Position numbers and translations under genes: made by a program
Source: Hufsiella arboris
Lineage (GTDB): Bacteria; Bacteroidota; Bacteroidia; Sphingobacteriales; Sphingobacteriaceae
DNA: 64,000 nucleotides
Reading direction: 5' to 3'
Assembly: GCF_009834875.1 (NCBI RefSeq)
Contig: NZ_WVHT01000006.1
Span: 248,001 to 312,000 of the forward strand
In this document: one piece after another, positions 16,978 through 26,364 of the stretch
Layout: each line of letters opens with the position of its first letter
Position numbering within the stretch: the stretch's first letter is position 1
The notes under the pieces: generated by a model
The model's database searches: none
Told to the model about the DNA's origin: nothing
What the model saw: the letters and a program-made list of their open reading frames with translations, nothing else

Positions 16978-19587
16978 ATGAATTTCAATAACTTTACGAT
17001 CAAAGCCCAGGAAGCAATTCAAAAAGCTTCAGAAATTGCTGCAGGAAATCAGCAGCAGGCAATTGAAACTGCTCATATATTAAAAGGATTACTTACTGTT
17101 GATGAGAACGTTGTAAGCTATCTCCTTAAAAAACTCAACGTAAATTTAAACCGTGTTAACAGCGTACTTGACGCGCAAATACAGAGCTTTCCGAAAGTAA
17201 GCGGCAGCGAAATTTATTTATCGTCATCCGCCAACAGCGCTTTACAGAAAGCACAATCGTACCTTAAAGAGTTTAAGGATGAGTTTGTATCCGTGGAACA
17301 TATTCTGCTTGGAATTTTAACCGTTGGCGATAAAACAAGTTCCATCTTAAAAGACGCTGGTGTTACAGAAAAAGACCTTAAAAAAGCCATTACTGAGCTG
17401 CGCGGCGACAGTCGGGTAACCGATCAAAATGCCGAAGCAACGTATAATGCATTGAACAAATATGCCCGCAACCTAAATGAATATGCGTCGAGCGGAAAGT
17501 TGGATCCGGTGATTGGCCGCGACGAGGAAATCCGCCGTGTAATACAGATATTAAGCCGCCGTACAAAAAACAACCCAATTTTAATTGGCGAACCGGGCGT
17601 AGGTAAAACTGCGATTGCAGAAGGAATCGCCTTTCGTATCATCAAGGGCGACGTTCCCGAAAATTTAAAAAGCAAGGTTGTTTACTCCCTTGACATGGGC
17701 GCATTAGTTGCCGGTGCCAAGTATAAAGGAGAGTTTGAAGAACGTTTAAAAGCAGTTGTTAAAGAGGTTACTCAAAGCGACGGTGAAATAGTTTTGTTTA
17801 TTGACGAAATACATACATTAGTTGGCGCTGGAGGTGGTGAAGGTGCAATGGACGCAGCAAACATCTTAAAACCCGCCCTTGCACGCGGTGAATTAAGGGC
17901 TATCGGTGCTACCACTTTGAACGAATACCAGAAATACCTTGAAAAAGACAAAGCTCTTGAGCGTCGTTTTCAAAAGGTAACGGTAGACGAACCTGACACA
18001 CAGGATGCAATTTCTATCCTGAGAGGTTTAAAAGAACGCTACGAAACCCACCATAAAGTGCGGATAAAGGACGAAGCAATCATTTCGGCTGTTGAACTAT
18101 CGCAACGTTATATTTCCGATCGTTTTTTACCTGATAAGGCTATTGACCTGATGGACGAAGCTGCTTCAAAACTCCGTCTTGAAATGGATTCAGTTCCTGA
18201 AGCGGTTGATGAACTTGAACGGCGTATCATGCAGCTTGAAATCGAACGGGAAGCGATTAAGCGTGAAAATGACGATAAGAAAGTAAACGACCTCTCGCTG
18301 GAAATTGCCAACTTATCGGCAGATCGTGACTCCGTCAAGGCCAGTTGGCAGGTTGAAAAAGATCTGGTCGACGCTATCAATGCGCATATCGAACAAATTG
18401 AAGGTTATAAACTCGAAGCCGAGCAGGCAGAACGCGCCGGCGATTACGGTAAAGTAGCCGAGCTTCGCTATGGAAAAATCAAGGAGGCGCAGGATGAGGT
18501 TGAAAAGCTTAAAAAAGAGCTGGATGAAAAGCAGCTGAACGGCCGCATGCTGAAAGAAGAAGTTACATCCGAAGATATTGCTGGCGTTGTTTCCAGGTGG
18601 ACCGGTATTCCGGTTACCAAAATGATCCAGAGCGAACGTGAAAAGCTGTTAAATCTCGAGGAAGAATTGCACAAACGTGTTGCAGGACAACAGGAAGCAA
18701 TTGAAGCTATTTCCGACGCTATAAGACGATCAAGAGCAGGTTTGCATGATAAACGTAAACCGATCGGTTCCTTTATATTTCTTGGAACAACAGGCGTCGG
18801 TAAGACCGAGCTTGCAAAAGCACTTGCCGAATTCCTGTTCAACGACGAACATTCGATGGTACGCATTGACATGAGCGAATACCAGGAAAGACATGCCGTG
18901 AGTCGCCTCATCGGTGCGCCTCCGGGATATGTCGGATATGATGAAGGCGGCCAGTTAACAGAAGCTGTAAGGCGCAAACCTTATTCGGTTATTTTGCTTG
19001 ATGAGATTGAAAAAGCACATCCGGATGTATTCAATATCTTGCTCCAGGTATTAGATGACGGTCGTTTAACTGATAACAAAGGCCGGGTGGTAAACTTTAA
19101 AAACACCATTATCATCATGACTTCTAATATCGGCTCGCATTTGATACAGGAAAATTTCAAGGAACTGAATGAGAACAATGAGGATGAGATCGTTGCTAAA
19201 ACCAAAAACGAGCTGTTCGATCTCTTGAAGCAAACCATTCGCCCGGAGTTTTTAAACCGTATTGATGATCTGATCATGTTCACGCCACTTGGTCGAAGCG
19301 AAATACGCGACATTGTCACTCTCCAGTTTAAAAATGTTCAGCAGTCTCTGGCTGAAATGGGAATAGAACTGGAAGCCTCGGGTGAGGCCCTGGATTGGCT
19401 CGCGCAATTGGGCTATGATCCTCAATTTGGTGCCCGCCCCTTGAAAAGGGTTATACAGAAACGTATTCTTAACGAGCTTTCCAAAGATATCTTAGCAGGA
19501 AAAGTTGATAAGGATAGCAAAATTAAGCTTGATGTATTTGATAATCACTTTGTATTTCTCAATGCGTCCGAGCAGGTTGAATCCTGA
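16978..19587 (+). CDS. clpB: ATP-dependent disaggregase chaperone ClpB
   Basis: Hexameric AAA+ disaggregase that threads aggregated proteins and works with DnaK. The N-domain ([17 protein letters not shown] to about residue 145) is followed by NBD1 with Walker A GEPGVGKT near residue 204, a long coiled-coil M-domain (about residues 400-525, [17 protein letters not shown] onward), and NBD2 with Walker [10 protein letters not shown] near 603 and the sensor/arginine region ending [11 protein letters not shown]. Length, about 870 residues, is normal. ATG 16978 is preferred by family alignment over the ATG three codons earlier (16969). It is monocistronic, with a strong terminator after the stop. 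No CIRCE-like repeat was seen upstream. Confidence 0.97.
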   Translation: MNFNNFTIKAQEAIQKASEIAAGNQQQAIETAHILKGLLTVDENVVSYLLKKLNVNLNRVNSVLDAQIQSFPKVSGSEIYLSSSANSALQKAQSYLKEFKDEFVSVEHILLGILTVGDKTSSILKDAGVTEKDLKKAITELRGDSRVTDQNAEATYNALNKYARNLNEYASSGKLDPVIGRDEEIRRVIQILSRRTKNNPILIGEPGVGKTAIAEGIAFRIIKGDVPENLKSKVVYSLDMGALVAGAKYKGEFEERLKAVVKEVTQSDGEIVLFIDEIHTLVGAGGGEGAMDAANILKPALARGELRAIGATTLNEYQKYLEKDKALERRFQKVTVDEPDTQDAISILRGLKERYETHHKVRIKDEAIISAVELSQRYISDRFLPDKAIDLMDEAASKLRLEMDSVPEAVDELERRIMQLEIEREAIKRENDDKKVNDLSLEIANLSADRDSVKASWQVEKDLVDAINAHIEQIEGYKLEAEQAERAGDYGKVAELRYGKIKEAQDEVEKLKKELDEKQLNGRMLKEEVTSEDIAGVVSRWTGIPVTKMIQSEREKLLNLEEELHKRVAGQQEAIEAISDAIRRSRAGLHDKRKPIGSFIFLGTTGVGKTELAKALAEFLFNDEHSMVRIDMSEYQERHAVSRLIGAPPGYVGYDEGGQLTEAVRRKPYSVILLDEIEKAHPDVFNILLQVLDDGRLTDNKGRVVNFKNTIIIMTSNIGSHLIQENFKELNENNEDEIVAKTKNELFDLLKQTIRPEFLNRIDDLIMFTPLGRSEIRDIVTLQFKNVQQSLAEMGIELEASGEALDWLAQLGYDPQFGARPLKRVIQKRILNELSKDILAGKVDKDSKIKLDVFDNHFVFLNASEQVES

Positions 19588-19601
19588 TTAAAAAATAAAT
19601 C

Positions 19602-19636
19602 AAAAACCATCCACATACCATGGATGGTTTTTTTTA
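19602..19636 (+). terminator. Intrinsic terminator after clpB
   Basis: Nine-bp stem AACCATCCA/TGGATGGTT (19605-19613 with 19621-19629), 7-nt loop, then a run of T on the plus strand, 15 nt after the clpB stop. Confidence 0.88.
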
Positions 19637-19700
19637 TGCTTATTTTTAAAAGTTGTTGCACCATCAATTTGCAGCGAACTAACATCATTACCTAATACCT

Positions 19701-20927
19701 ATGAGTACGGCTTTTAAAATCGCTGCTACGTTTCTGATTTTAAGCATATTATGGATCACACTAAGCGATTACGCGGTTTTGATGCTTCCGTTTGATATCA
19801 GGATACTCCAAATAATCAATATTTTTAAAGGGTATTTTTTCGTAACCATTACATCAATCCTTCTTTACCTGTTGATTAATAGCGGCAGCAAAAAACTTTT
19901 GCAAAAGCAAAAAATGCTTGCCGATGCACAGGAACTCGCCAAAGTCGGTGGTTGGGAATATAATATTACACGAAAAAAATTCAAGCTTTCACCCGAGCTG
20001 CAATCAGCGTTAAACGTGGTCGCCCCTAATGAATATTCGGAAGTTTCTTCAATTTGGGAGTACATTCATCCTGAAGATATTGAACGGGTAAAGACTGCAT
20101 TGGAGGAGACAATTGCTAAGGGAATTGACCTAAGAATCAATCACCGCATTGTTAAACCAGACGGGCAAATAAGGCATATCAGCGAGATCGGCAAACTGGA
20201 AACAGATCCCAACGGAGAAAGCTATATCTATGGCACAGCGCAGGACATAACAGAAACCATCCAGCTCCAAAACACACTGGAGCTCACGAGCGAAGAGAAT
20301 AGAATCTTCGGTGATATGCTCGACAAGGTTGAGAGTTTAATTATCATGACAGACATTAACGCCGTAACAACCTGGGTAAATTCGGCCTTTGAACGCGTCA
20401 GCGGTTATAATCTTCGCGACGTCAAGGGAAAACATATTGCAAGCTATTTGATCGATAAACAGATATCTGAAAACAATCTTAACAAACTAAACAACTGTAT
20501 CAGGCAAAAAAAATACTGCAATATCGAATTGCTCAACCATAAAAAAAATGGCGATGCATATTGGGTAGAAATGAATTTCAACCCCATGTTCGATAAAAAT
20601 GACAAACATATTGGCTACATCGCAATCGAAGCCGATATTACAGAAAGAAAAAACGCTGAGGAGAAAATCAGCGCACAGAATTCATTACTAAGAGAAGTTA
20701 CCTGGCTAACGTCGCATGAAATTCGCAGGCCGATATCTTCCCTGCTGGCGCTTCATGAATTGCTTAAAGACAGTAACAGCTTGATTGAAAAAGAAGAGTA
20801 TTTCGACATGATCGATTTATGTATCAGGGATATTGATAACATTGTAAAAAAAATCAACACAAATATTAATAAGATTGACAACAATTTGACTAACATCGAT
20901 GATCAATTCAAGAAGAACATTCATTAA
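19701..20927 (+). CDS. Membrane PAS protein with a histidine phosphoacceptor domain but no ATPase domain
   Basis: A 408-residue sensory protein. Two membrane helices at the N-terminus (about residues 5-25 and 38-60) are followed by a PAS_3-type domain (GGWEYNITRKKFKLSPELQ to GTAQDITE) and a second PAS domain (IIMTDINAVTTWVNSAFERVSGY to ADITERKNAEEK). Then comes a HisKA-like H-box, WLTSHEIRRPISSLLALHELL, with the candidate phosphoacceptor at His339. Only 69 residues follow and none resembles the N, G1 or G2 boxes of HATPase_c, so it cannot phosphorylate itself. It may accept phosphate from, or dimerise with, another kinase. Its last 29 nt overlap the next gene. Confidence 0.8.
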   Translation: MSTAFKIAATFLILSILWITLSDYAVLMLPFDIRILQIINIFKGYFFVTITSILLYLLINSGSKKLLQKQKMLADAQELAKVGGWEYNITRKKFKLSPELQSALNVVAPNEYSEVSSIWEYIHPEDIERVKTALEETIAKGIDLRINHRIVKPDGQIRHISEIGKLETDPNGESYIYGTAQDITETIQLQNTLELTSEENRIFGDMLDKVESLIIMTDINAVTTWVNSAFERVSGYNLRDVKGKHIASYLIDKQISENNLNKLNNCIRQKKYCNIELLNHKKNGDAYWVEMNFNPMFDKNDKHIGYIAIEADITERKNAEEKISAQNSLLREVTWLTSHEIRRPISSLLALHELLKDSNSLIEKEEYFDMIDLCIRDIDNIVKKINTNINKIDNNLTNIDDQFKKNIH

Positions 20928-21651
20928 ATCTGCAGCAATCGGCTCAATAGCCGGCTTACTGGTTCCTGAAATCGTTTCGGCGGCTAAAACGCCAAGCAAA
21001 CAAGGTAAAATAACTTTACAGGATAACGACATCATCTTGTTTCAGGGTGATTCGATAACCGATTCAGGCAGGCAAAAAAATAACGCCGAGAAAAATAACA
21101 ACTCTGCGCTTGGTAATGGCTACGCGCTGCTAACTGCCGCACGGCTGCTGCAAAAATATCCTGAAAAAAACTTGTCGATTTATAACCGCGGGATTAGCGG
21201 TAACAAGGTTTACCAGCTCGCTGAACGGTGGGAAGACGACTGCCTGAATCTCAAGCCTACAATCCTGAGCATCCTTATCGGTGTAAATGACTTCTGGCAT
21301 ACACTGACCGGTGGTTATAAGGGAACTGTAACTACTTATAAAAACGACTTTGAGGCTCTTCTCGATAAAACAAAACAGAAGCTTCCTAACGTTAAATTAA
21401 TTATCGGGCAGCCATTTGCGCTAACTGGCGTTAAAGCGGTTGACAGTTCGTGGTTTCCGGCCTTTACCGACTACCAAAATTCGGCCAGGGAGATCGCGGA
21501 TAAATACCAGGCACATTACATCCCGTACCAAAAAATATTTGATCAGGCCGCAAAAACCGGATCACCATCCTATTGGACGGGCGATGGCGTTCATCCAAGC
21601 TTGGCTGGTGGCCAGCTTATGGCTGAATCATGGCTTGATTTAATTAAATAG
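20899..21651 (+). CDS. Tat-exported SGNH/GDSL hydrolase
   Basis: A 250-residue secreted esterase or lipase-like enzyme. The N-terminus carries a twin-arginine signal, NSRRTFIKSAAIGSIAGLLVP, rather than a Sec lipoprotein signal, so the protein is probably folded before export. The catalytic Ser motif is ILFQGDSITDSG (block I), the Asn block is LIGVNDFW (block III), and the Asp-His pair is in GDGVHPSLAG (block V). Family members deacetylate polysaccharides or cleave short acyl esters; the substrate is unknown. The start overlaps the PAS gene by 29 nt, suggesting translational coupling. A hairpin with arms GGGTGA/TCACCC just after the stop (21659-21680) may end both this gene and the opposing one. 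Confidence 0.87.
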   Translation: MINSRRTFIKSAAIGSIAGLLVPEIVSAAKTPSKQGKITLQDNDIILFQGDSITDSGRQKNNAEKNNNSALGNGYALLTAARLLQKYPEKNLSIYNRGISGNKVYQLAERWEDDCLNLKPTILSILIGVNDFWHTLTGGYKGTVTTYKNDFEALLDKTKQKLPNVKLIIGQPFALTGVKAVDSSWFPAFTDYQNSAREIADKYQAHYIPYQKIFDQAAKTGSPSYWTGDGVHPSLAGGQLMAESWLDLIK

Positions 21652-21664
21652 GAGAAATGGGTGA

Positions 21665-21970
21665 TTATGATAAGTCACCCTCTTTTGTTCCTCCTACATT
21701 CTCTGAATGTGAAATTTGCTTTCCGGTTGGAATTTCCGGATGCGGTTTTTCAGATTCAGGGTTATGAAATGGTTCGTTCCTGGTTTCATAAAGTCCTTCC
21801 GTTCTTGAAGTATGGCTTTCGTTGTTCTCGGCAAAACCTGTCGGATTTGAGTGCGGATCCTTTATGGTTCTGCGTTTGCGATACTCCTCTTCAGTTTCTG
21901 ACCCCGCAGTGCCAAAATTGTTATTGGCGGTTAGCGGATCTTCGTCTTCTTTGTGCTTATTAGATTCCAT
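21665..21970 (-). CDS. Small hydrophilic protein of unknown function
   Basis: A 101-residue protein starting MESNKHKEDEDPLTANNNFG. It is very rich in Glu, Lys, Asn, Pro, Ser and Thr, has almost no large hydrophobic residues and is probably disordered. The opposing plus-strand ORF of equal length is hydrophobic and irregular and is judged its shadow; composition favours the minus strand. Small proteins of this kind are common in Sphingobacteriaceae and sometimes stress-related, but I do not recognise a family. It converges with the SGNH hydrolase gene. Confidence 0.55.
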   Translation of the reverse strand: MESNKHKEDEDPLTANNNFGTAGSETEEEYRKRRTIKDPHSNPTGFAENNESHTSRTEGLYETRNEPFHNPESEKPHPEIPTGKQISHSENVGGTKEGDLS

Positions 21971-22061
21971 AATTTGTTTTTAATAAGTACAAGTCAAACA
22001 TCCAGTGGTTTTAAAAAAATAAAACTGTCGTCAATGCTGCGTGTTGAATTTAAAAATCCCT

Positions 22062-22379
22062 ATGAAAACTATTAAATTCTCCATTGCTGCCTTTTTGATC
22101 GCTATCGCGTTTCAGTCAATGGCTCAAACCAAACAACCGAAAGATAGCGTTGCAAATAACAAGAGCGGTGTGAAAAGAACCCCTGAAAACACCTCTCACC
22201 ACCTGCAATCGTCGCCCGGTACATCTGACAGTGTTACGAAAGCAGTTTCGTCCGATAAAGATCATAATTCCCGCGGTTCGGCGAAAGATGCCATGAAAAA
22301 AGCAAATCCGGATTCGGTTAATGGCAAAAAACGTGTGACCGGTTATCCCGGCAATTCACCTAAACCTAAGAAAGACTAG
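22062..22379 (+). CDS. Small secreted protein of unknown function
   Basis: A 105-residue protein with a clean Sec signal peptide from the chosen start (MKTIKFSIAAFLIAIAFQSMAQ, cleavage after AQ). The mature part is hydrophilic and low in complexity (Lys, Ser, Asn, Pro, Asp), with no recognisable domain, and is likely disordered in the periplasm. An in-frame codon seven residues upstream is discounted because it would bury the signal. It lies 21 nt before the aldehyde dehydrogenase gene and could be co-transcribed with it, though nothing links them functionally. Confidence 0.65.
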   Translation: MKTIKFSIAAFLIAIAFQSMAQTKQPKDSVANNKSGVKRTPENTSHHLQSSPGTSDSVTKAVSSDKDHNSRGSAKDAMKKANPDSVNGKKRVTGYPGNSPKPKKD

Positions 22380-22400
22380 TTCAAACTTAAGAAAGCATTT

Positions 22401-23765
22401 ATGGCCATACAGTCGGTTAATCCGGTAAACGGAAAGATGATTAAAAAGTATTCGTCGCATACCCCGGCCCAGGTGTTAAAAAAAATCGGACAAACCCATA
22501 AAGCCTGGCAAAGCTGGAAATTAACAACGTTGCAAGAACGGGCGGCTTGTTTAAAAAACATCTCTTCTGTTCTTTACAAGCAACGTGACGAGCTCGCAAA
22601 ATTAATGGCGCTTGAAATGGGTAAACCCCTGAAAGCCGGAATCGCCGAAATTGAAAAATGTGCTGTTGCCTGCGACTATTACGCACAGCATTCGGAGGAA
22701 TTTCTGAAAGATGAATTCATCAAAACCGATGCATCAAAAAGTTTTGCAACTTTCGAACCGCTGGGCGTTGTTTTAGCTATCATGCCCTGGAACTTTCCTT
22801 TCTGGCAGGTATTCAGGTTTCTTGCTCCCGCACTAATGGCCGGCAATTGCGGCTTATTGAAACATGCTTCAAATGTACCGGGTTGTGCCTTGGCTATTGA
22901 AAACATTATCAATGAAGCTGGCTTGCCAAAATTTGTCTTTCAAACGTTATTGATCAGTGGCGAAGAAGTAGCATCGGTAATCGAAAATCCGATGATTAAA
23001 GCAGTTACACTGACCGGAAGCACCGAAGCTGGAATGAAAGTAGCTTCAAAAGCAGCTTCATTGATAAAGAAAACGGTTCTGGAGCTGGGAGGAAGCGATC
23101 CATACATTATACTTGAAGATGCTGATCTAGAACTTGCAGCAACAACCTGCGTGGAAAGTCGCCTGATTAACAGCGGACAAAGCTGTATTGCCGCCAAGCG
23201 ATTTATTCCTGTTAAAGCCATTGAAAAAGAGTTTATTGCACTGTTCAAAGAAAAAATGCTGGCAAAAGTTATGGGTGATCCATTGGAAGAAGGCACAGAT
23301 ATCGGTCCTCAGGCCCGTGCCGACCTGCGTGATCAGCTTCACGAACAAGTTACTAAAAGCATTGAGGCAGGAGCGAAATGTATTATTGGCGGGAAGGTGC
23401 CGGCAGGGAAAAATGCCTTCTATCCGCCTACTATCCTCACAAACATAAAAAAAGGGATGCCTGCATTTGATGAGGAACTTTTTGGTCCGGTTGCTTCTAT
23501 CATTCCAGCAAAAAACGAAGAAGAAGCTATAAAAATCGCTAACGATTCAACATTCGGGCTTGGAGCGGCAGTATTTACCCGGGACTTGAAACGTGGTGAA
23601 GGGATTGCAAAGCAGCTGGACGCAGGTTCGTGTTTTATCAATGAGCTGGTTAAATCTGATCCGCGTTTACCTTTCGGCGGCATTAAACAATCCGGCTACG
23701 GACGTGAACTGGGTTCGTTTGGAATCAGGGAATTTGTGAATATTAAAACTATTTATGTGAAATAG
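22401..23765 (+). CDS. NAD(P)-dependent succinate-semialdehyde dehydrogenase family protein
   Basis: A cytoplasmic 454-residue aldehyde dehydrogenase. It opens MAIQSVNPVNGKMIKKYS, typical of the GabD/YneI (Sad) branch. The cofactor region contains IMPWNFPFWQ and TGSTEAGMKVA, the general-base Glu lies in VLELGGSDPYI, and the catalytic Cys in INSGQSCIAAKRFI. The C-terminal LPFGGIKQSGYGRELGSFGIREFVNIKTI also fits. The short length (about 455 rather than 480) and lack of an N-terminal extension are normal for the YneI type. Substrate is most likely succinate semialdehyde but other short aldehydes are possible. It overlaps the convergent DUF3307 gene by 13 nt. Confidence 0.88.
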   Translation: MAIQSVNPVNGKMIKKYSSHTPAQVLKKIGQTHKAWQSWKLTTLQERAACLKNISSVLYKQRDELAKLMALEMGKPLKAGIAEIEKCAVACDYYAQHSEEFLKDEFIKTDASKSFATFEPLGVVLAIMPWNFPFWQVFRFLAPALMAGNCGLLKHASNVPGCALAIENIINEAGLPKFVFQTLLISGEEVASVIENPMIKAVTLTGSTEAGMKVASKAASLIKKTVLELGGSDPYIILEDADLELAATTCVESRLINSGQSCIAAKRFIPVKAIEKEFIALFKEKMLAKVMGDPLEEGTDIGPQARADLRDQLHEQVTKSIEAGAKCIIGGKVPAGKNAFYPPTILTNIKKGMPAFDEELFGPVASIIPAKNEEEAIKIANDSTFGLGAAVFTRDLKRGEGIAKQLDAGSCFINELVKSDPRLPFGGIKQSGYGRELGSFGIREFVNIKTIYVK

Positions 23766-24481
23766 GCGAAGCTTGTTTGCACAAGGAGGCCGATAACGAA
23801 CGACGCTGAAAAACTCATCAGGGTACCAATTAATACGTATTCCGTTTTACGCTGAGTGTTGTCTTTATCGCTGAAACGCAAAACCGATTTTGCTGCTATT
23901 AAAAACCCGATCGCGGTATACTGATTAATTAAAATAAACGTCAGGATTAAAAAACGCTCGAATAAACCGATCCACATTCCTGCTTGATCGAGTCCTTCCG
24001 CGTTTACCTGGGCTTGATTTCGCCATTTTTCAGTCGCCATTCCTATCAGGTAACCAAGCGGCCAGCCGGCAAGAATATAAGCGGCTGCAATCAGTATAAA
24101 TCTCGGACCAGATATAAATTGAAAAACAGTAGCTAGAACTTGCGCACCGTTATTAAACAGTAAAATCCAGCTTACCAATAATATAAGGAGGTGGAACAGC
24201 TGGTCCAGAATGAAAAACTTAACACGAGCCGGTTTATAGCTTTTCCAGATATCAATAGCCAGGTGACTTATCCCGATTAATAAAGGCAGCCACCATGCGC
24301 CCCATATTCCTGAAAAAAAATAGGCAACTACCGCAGTCACCACAATGTGTGCATACAGCTTCGGTGATTTATATTTTTTTAAGCTTCTCTCCTTCACCCA
24401 CGAGGCTGGCTGAAAGACAAAATCGGTTAGCAAATGCGCTAAAATCAGCCGTATTAAAACAAGGACTTCTTGCTGCATCAA
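23753..24481 (-). CDS. DUF3307 integral membrane protein
   Basis: A 242-residue polytopic membrane protein. The N-terminal motif LIRLILAHLLTDFVFQPASWVKERSLKKYKSPKLYAHIVVT is the hallmark of DUF3307, with conserved His-Asp and His residues facing the first helices. About six hydrophobic segments can be counted. Its start overlaps the stop of the SatD gene by 4 nt, so the two are made together; this pairing recurs widely in Bacteroidota and suggests SatD controls or senses for the membrane protein. No biochemical role is established. Confidence 0.85.
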   Translation of the reverse strand: MMQQEVLVLIRLILAHLLTDFVFQPASWVKERSLKKYKSPKLYAHIVVTAVVAYFFSGIWGAWWLPLLIGISHLAIDIWKSYKPARVKFFILDQLFHLLILLVSWILLFNNGAQVLATVFQFISGPRFILIAAAYILAGWPLGYLIGMATEKWRNQAQVNAEGLDQAGMWIGLFERFLILTFILINQYTAIGFLIAAKSVLRFSDKDNTQRKTEYVLIGTLMSFSASFVIGLLVQTSFAYFT

Positions 24482-25104
24482 TTGTAAGATTTCAGGGTAT
24501 CAATTAAATAATTTATTGTTTGTTCTATACTTTTCCATTTGGACAAGCGAATCCGGTTATTGACAGCCGATTGGCCAATGCCTAATTCTTTGGCTATTTG
24601 CTGCTGAGTTTTATTTTCTATAATCTCAAATATAACGGCTGCCTGCCCCGTTGTCCAGCTTTCGATAACCAGATTCATTAAATTGGTGATTACGTCCAAT
24701 TGGCGATTAAGTTCCGTATTGGCTGTTATGATCTTCAATTTCTCGCCATCCAATGCGTCAAAGCTGCGGCCGGAAAGGTGAAACGCTTCTCCGTCCGAGT
24801 CGTGAACCGTTGTGCCAATATAATCAACTGCACCTAAACCTATAGCCATTTTAGCATCTAAAACCGGCTTTTGTTGATCTGGTGAGCTTTTAATAAACCA
24901 GCATCTTATTTGAATCATTCGTTTAAGCGCAGTTTCGACATCGCTGAATAGTAGCTGAAAACTATCACCCCTGAATATTTCGGCATAGCCCGGATGTTCC
25001 TGCCAGATAGCAAACAGCTTTTTAGTTTGCTCCGTTAGTTTCCGCCGGGATGTATCCTTTAATTTTGTAAAACCTGTTAAATCACCTGTGATTACTATAG
25101 ACAT
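24478..25104 (-). CDS. SatD-family protein: cyclase-like N-terminal domain with C-terminal helix-turn-helix
   Basis: The ATG at 25104 gives MSIVITGDLTGFTKLK, the usual SatD start; an ATG 11 codons upstream gives an unlikely extension. The N-terminal part (residues 1 to about 145) has GDLTGFT, then FRGDSFQLLF, then IGLGAVDYIG and AFHLSGRSFDAL. The order and spacing recall the class III nucleotide-cyclase fold, where two Asp residues bind metal; this is my inference, and activity is not shown. The C-terminus has a helix-turn-helix, TQQQIAKELGIGQSAVNNRIRLSKW, so it should bind DNA. Tandem palindromes just upstream (25158-25204) are candidate operators. It is coupled by a 4-nt overlap to DUF3307. 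Confidence 0.8.
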   Translation of the reverse strand: MSIVITGDLTGFTKLKDTSRRKLTEQTKKLFAIWQEHPGYAEIFRGDSFQLLFSDVETALKRMIQIRCWFIKSSPDQQKPVLDAKMAIGLGAVDYIGTTVHDSDGEAFHLSGRSFDALDGEKLKIITANTELNRQLDVITNLMNLVIESWTTGQAAVIFEIIENKTQQQIAKELGIGQSAVNNRIRLSKWKSIEQTINYLIDTLKSYN

Positions 25105-25157
25105 TATGTGGTGTAGTGTTATACAATTATACATCATTTAATCGATAAAACAAGATA

Positions 25158-25204
25158 ATCTATCAAATAATAGATATATATAAAATATCTACCATATAAT
25201 AGAT
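25158..25204. promoter_or_regulatory. Tandem palindromes (ATCTAT-N6-ATAGAT type) between satD-like gene and mnmA
   Basis: Two near-identical dyads, ATCTAT-N6-ATAGAT (25158-25175) and ATCTAC-N6-ATAGAT (25187-25204), start 29 bp apart, close to three helical turns. The inner half-sites also form a dyad, TAGATA-N9-TATCTA (25171-25191), so four half-sites alternate in orientation. They lie 54-100 bp upstream of the satD-like start and end 56 bp before the mnmA -7 box. The likely reader is the HTH of the SatD-like protein, by proximity only. Confidence 0.5.
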
Positions 25205-25259
25205 AAGTATGTTTACGATAAGCTGACTGTTTCAAGTGATAAGATAGCCCGCGAAACCT

Positions 25260-25267
25260 TATCTTTG
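25260..25267 (+). promoter_or_regulatory. -7 box TATCTTTG of mnmA
   Basis: Exact TAnnTTTG match ending 8 nt before the mnmA ATG. With a start of transcription 4-5 nt after the box, the 5' untranslated region would be only 3-4 nt. Confidence 0.65.
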
Positions 25268-25275
25268 CAGCTTCG

Positions 25276-26364
25276 ATGAGCAAGCACGGAAGAATATTAG
25301 TAGCCATGAGTGGCGGTGTTGACAGTTCTGTAGCGTCTGTTATGTTACATGAGCAGGGCTATGAAGTAATAGGCTTGACCATGAAAACATGGGATTATGC
25401 ATCTGCCGGCGGATCATCCAAAGAAACAGGCTGCTGCAGCCTTGATAGCATTAATGACGCCAGAGCCTTAGCTGTCGGCTACGGATTTCCTCACTATATT
25501 CTTGATATCAGGGATGAATTCGGCGATTTTGTAATAGATAATTTCGTTGATGAATATTTGGCGGGACGAACTCCTAACCCATGCGTGTTATGTAACACTC
25601 ATATAAAATGGGACGCATTGCTAAAACGTGCCGACAAACTTGATTGCGAATTTATCGCCACCGGCCACTATGCAAACATACGGCTGGAAAGTAACGACAG
25701 GTACGTTATCTCTAAAGGTCGCGACGAAAACAAGGATCAGTCATACGTATTGTGGGGCGTTTCACAGAAAAATCTTGCCAGGACTAAATTTCCCTTAGGC
25801 AGTTTTACAAAGGCTGAAATCAGGCAAATGGCCCTTGATATGGGGCAGCTTGAACTAGCGAATAAAAGTGAAAGCTATGAAATATGCTTTGTTCCAGATA
25901 ATGATTACCGCTCATTTTTGAGACACAAGGTTGAGAACCTCGACGAAAAAGTAGCAGGTGGAGATTTCGTTTTAACTGATGGTACTATCATCGGCAAACA
26001 TCAGGGTTATCCATTTTATACTATCGGGCAGCGAAAAGGCTTGGGTATCGCTCTAGGACATCCTGTGTTTGTAACACATATTAATCCGCAAACGAACACG
26101 GTTACGTTAGGTACTCATGAAGATTTACAACAAAAAACTGCCTACGTTAAAAACGCTAATCTGGTTAAATATGCGAGTATTACCGAACCGATCGAAGCTG
26201 TAACAAAAATCCGCTATAAAGACGCAGGGGCGTTAAGCCATATTGTTGAAGAAAACGGCTTAATTAAGGTTGATTTCCATCATTCGGTAAGCGGAATAGC
26301 TCCCGGCCAATCGGCAGTATTTTACGAAGGGAGCGACTTGCTTGGCGGCGGTTTCCTCGCTTAA
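25276..26364 (+). CDS. mnmA: tRNA 2-thiouridine(34) synthase MnmA
   Basis: Adenylates and thiolates U34 of Lys, Glu and Gln tRNAs (EC 2.8.1.13). The PP-loop ATP motif is AMSGGVDSSVAS at the N-terminus. The two catalytic cysteines are visible as Cys103 in PNPCVLCN and Cys204 in SYEICFVPD. The region DYRSFLRH, GTIIGKHQGYPFYTIGQRKGLG and the C-terminal VDFHHSVSGIAPGQSAVFYEG match the tRNA-binding domains. At 362 residues it is full length. A WDYASAGGSSKETGCCSLDS insertion typical of Bacteroidota MnmA is present. It is probably monocistronic, with a very short leader, and diverges from the satD/DUF3307 pair. Confidence 0.96.
   Translation: MSKHGRILVAMSGGVDSSVASVMLHEQGYEVIGLTMKTWDYASAGGSSKETGCCSLDSINDARALAVGYGFPHYILDIRDEFGDFVIDNFVDEYLAGRTPNPCVLCNTHIKWDALLKRADKLDCEFIATGHYANIRLESNDRYVISKGRDENKDQSYVLWGVSQKNLARTKFPLGSFTKAEIRQMALDMGQLELANKSESYEICFVPDNDYRSFLRHKVENLDEKVAGGDFVLTDGTIIGKHQGYPFYTIGQRKGLGIALGHPVFVTHINPQTNTVTLGTHEDLQQKTAYVKNANLVKYASITEPIEAVTKIRYKDAGALSHIVEENGLIKVDFHHSVSGIAPGQSAVFYEGSDLLGGGFLA

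Noticed and set aside
21661-21963. 100-codon plus-strand ORF opposite the small hydrophilic protein
   Set aside because: Irregular, Cys- and aromatic-rich translation with no plausible start region; the antisense reading has the composition of a real protein.
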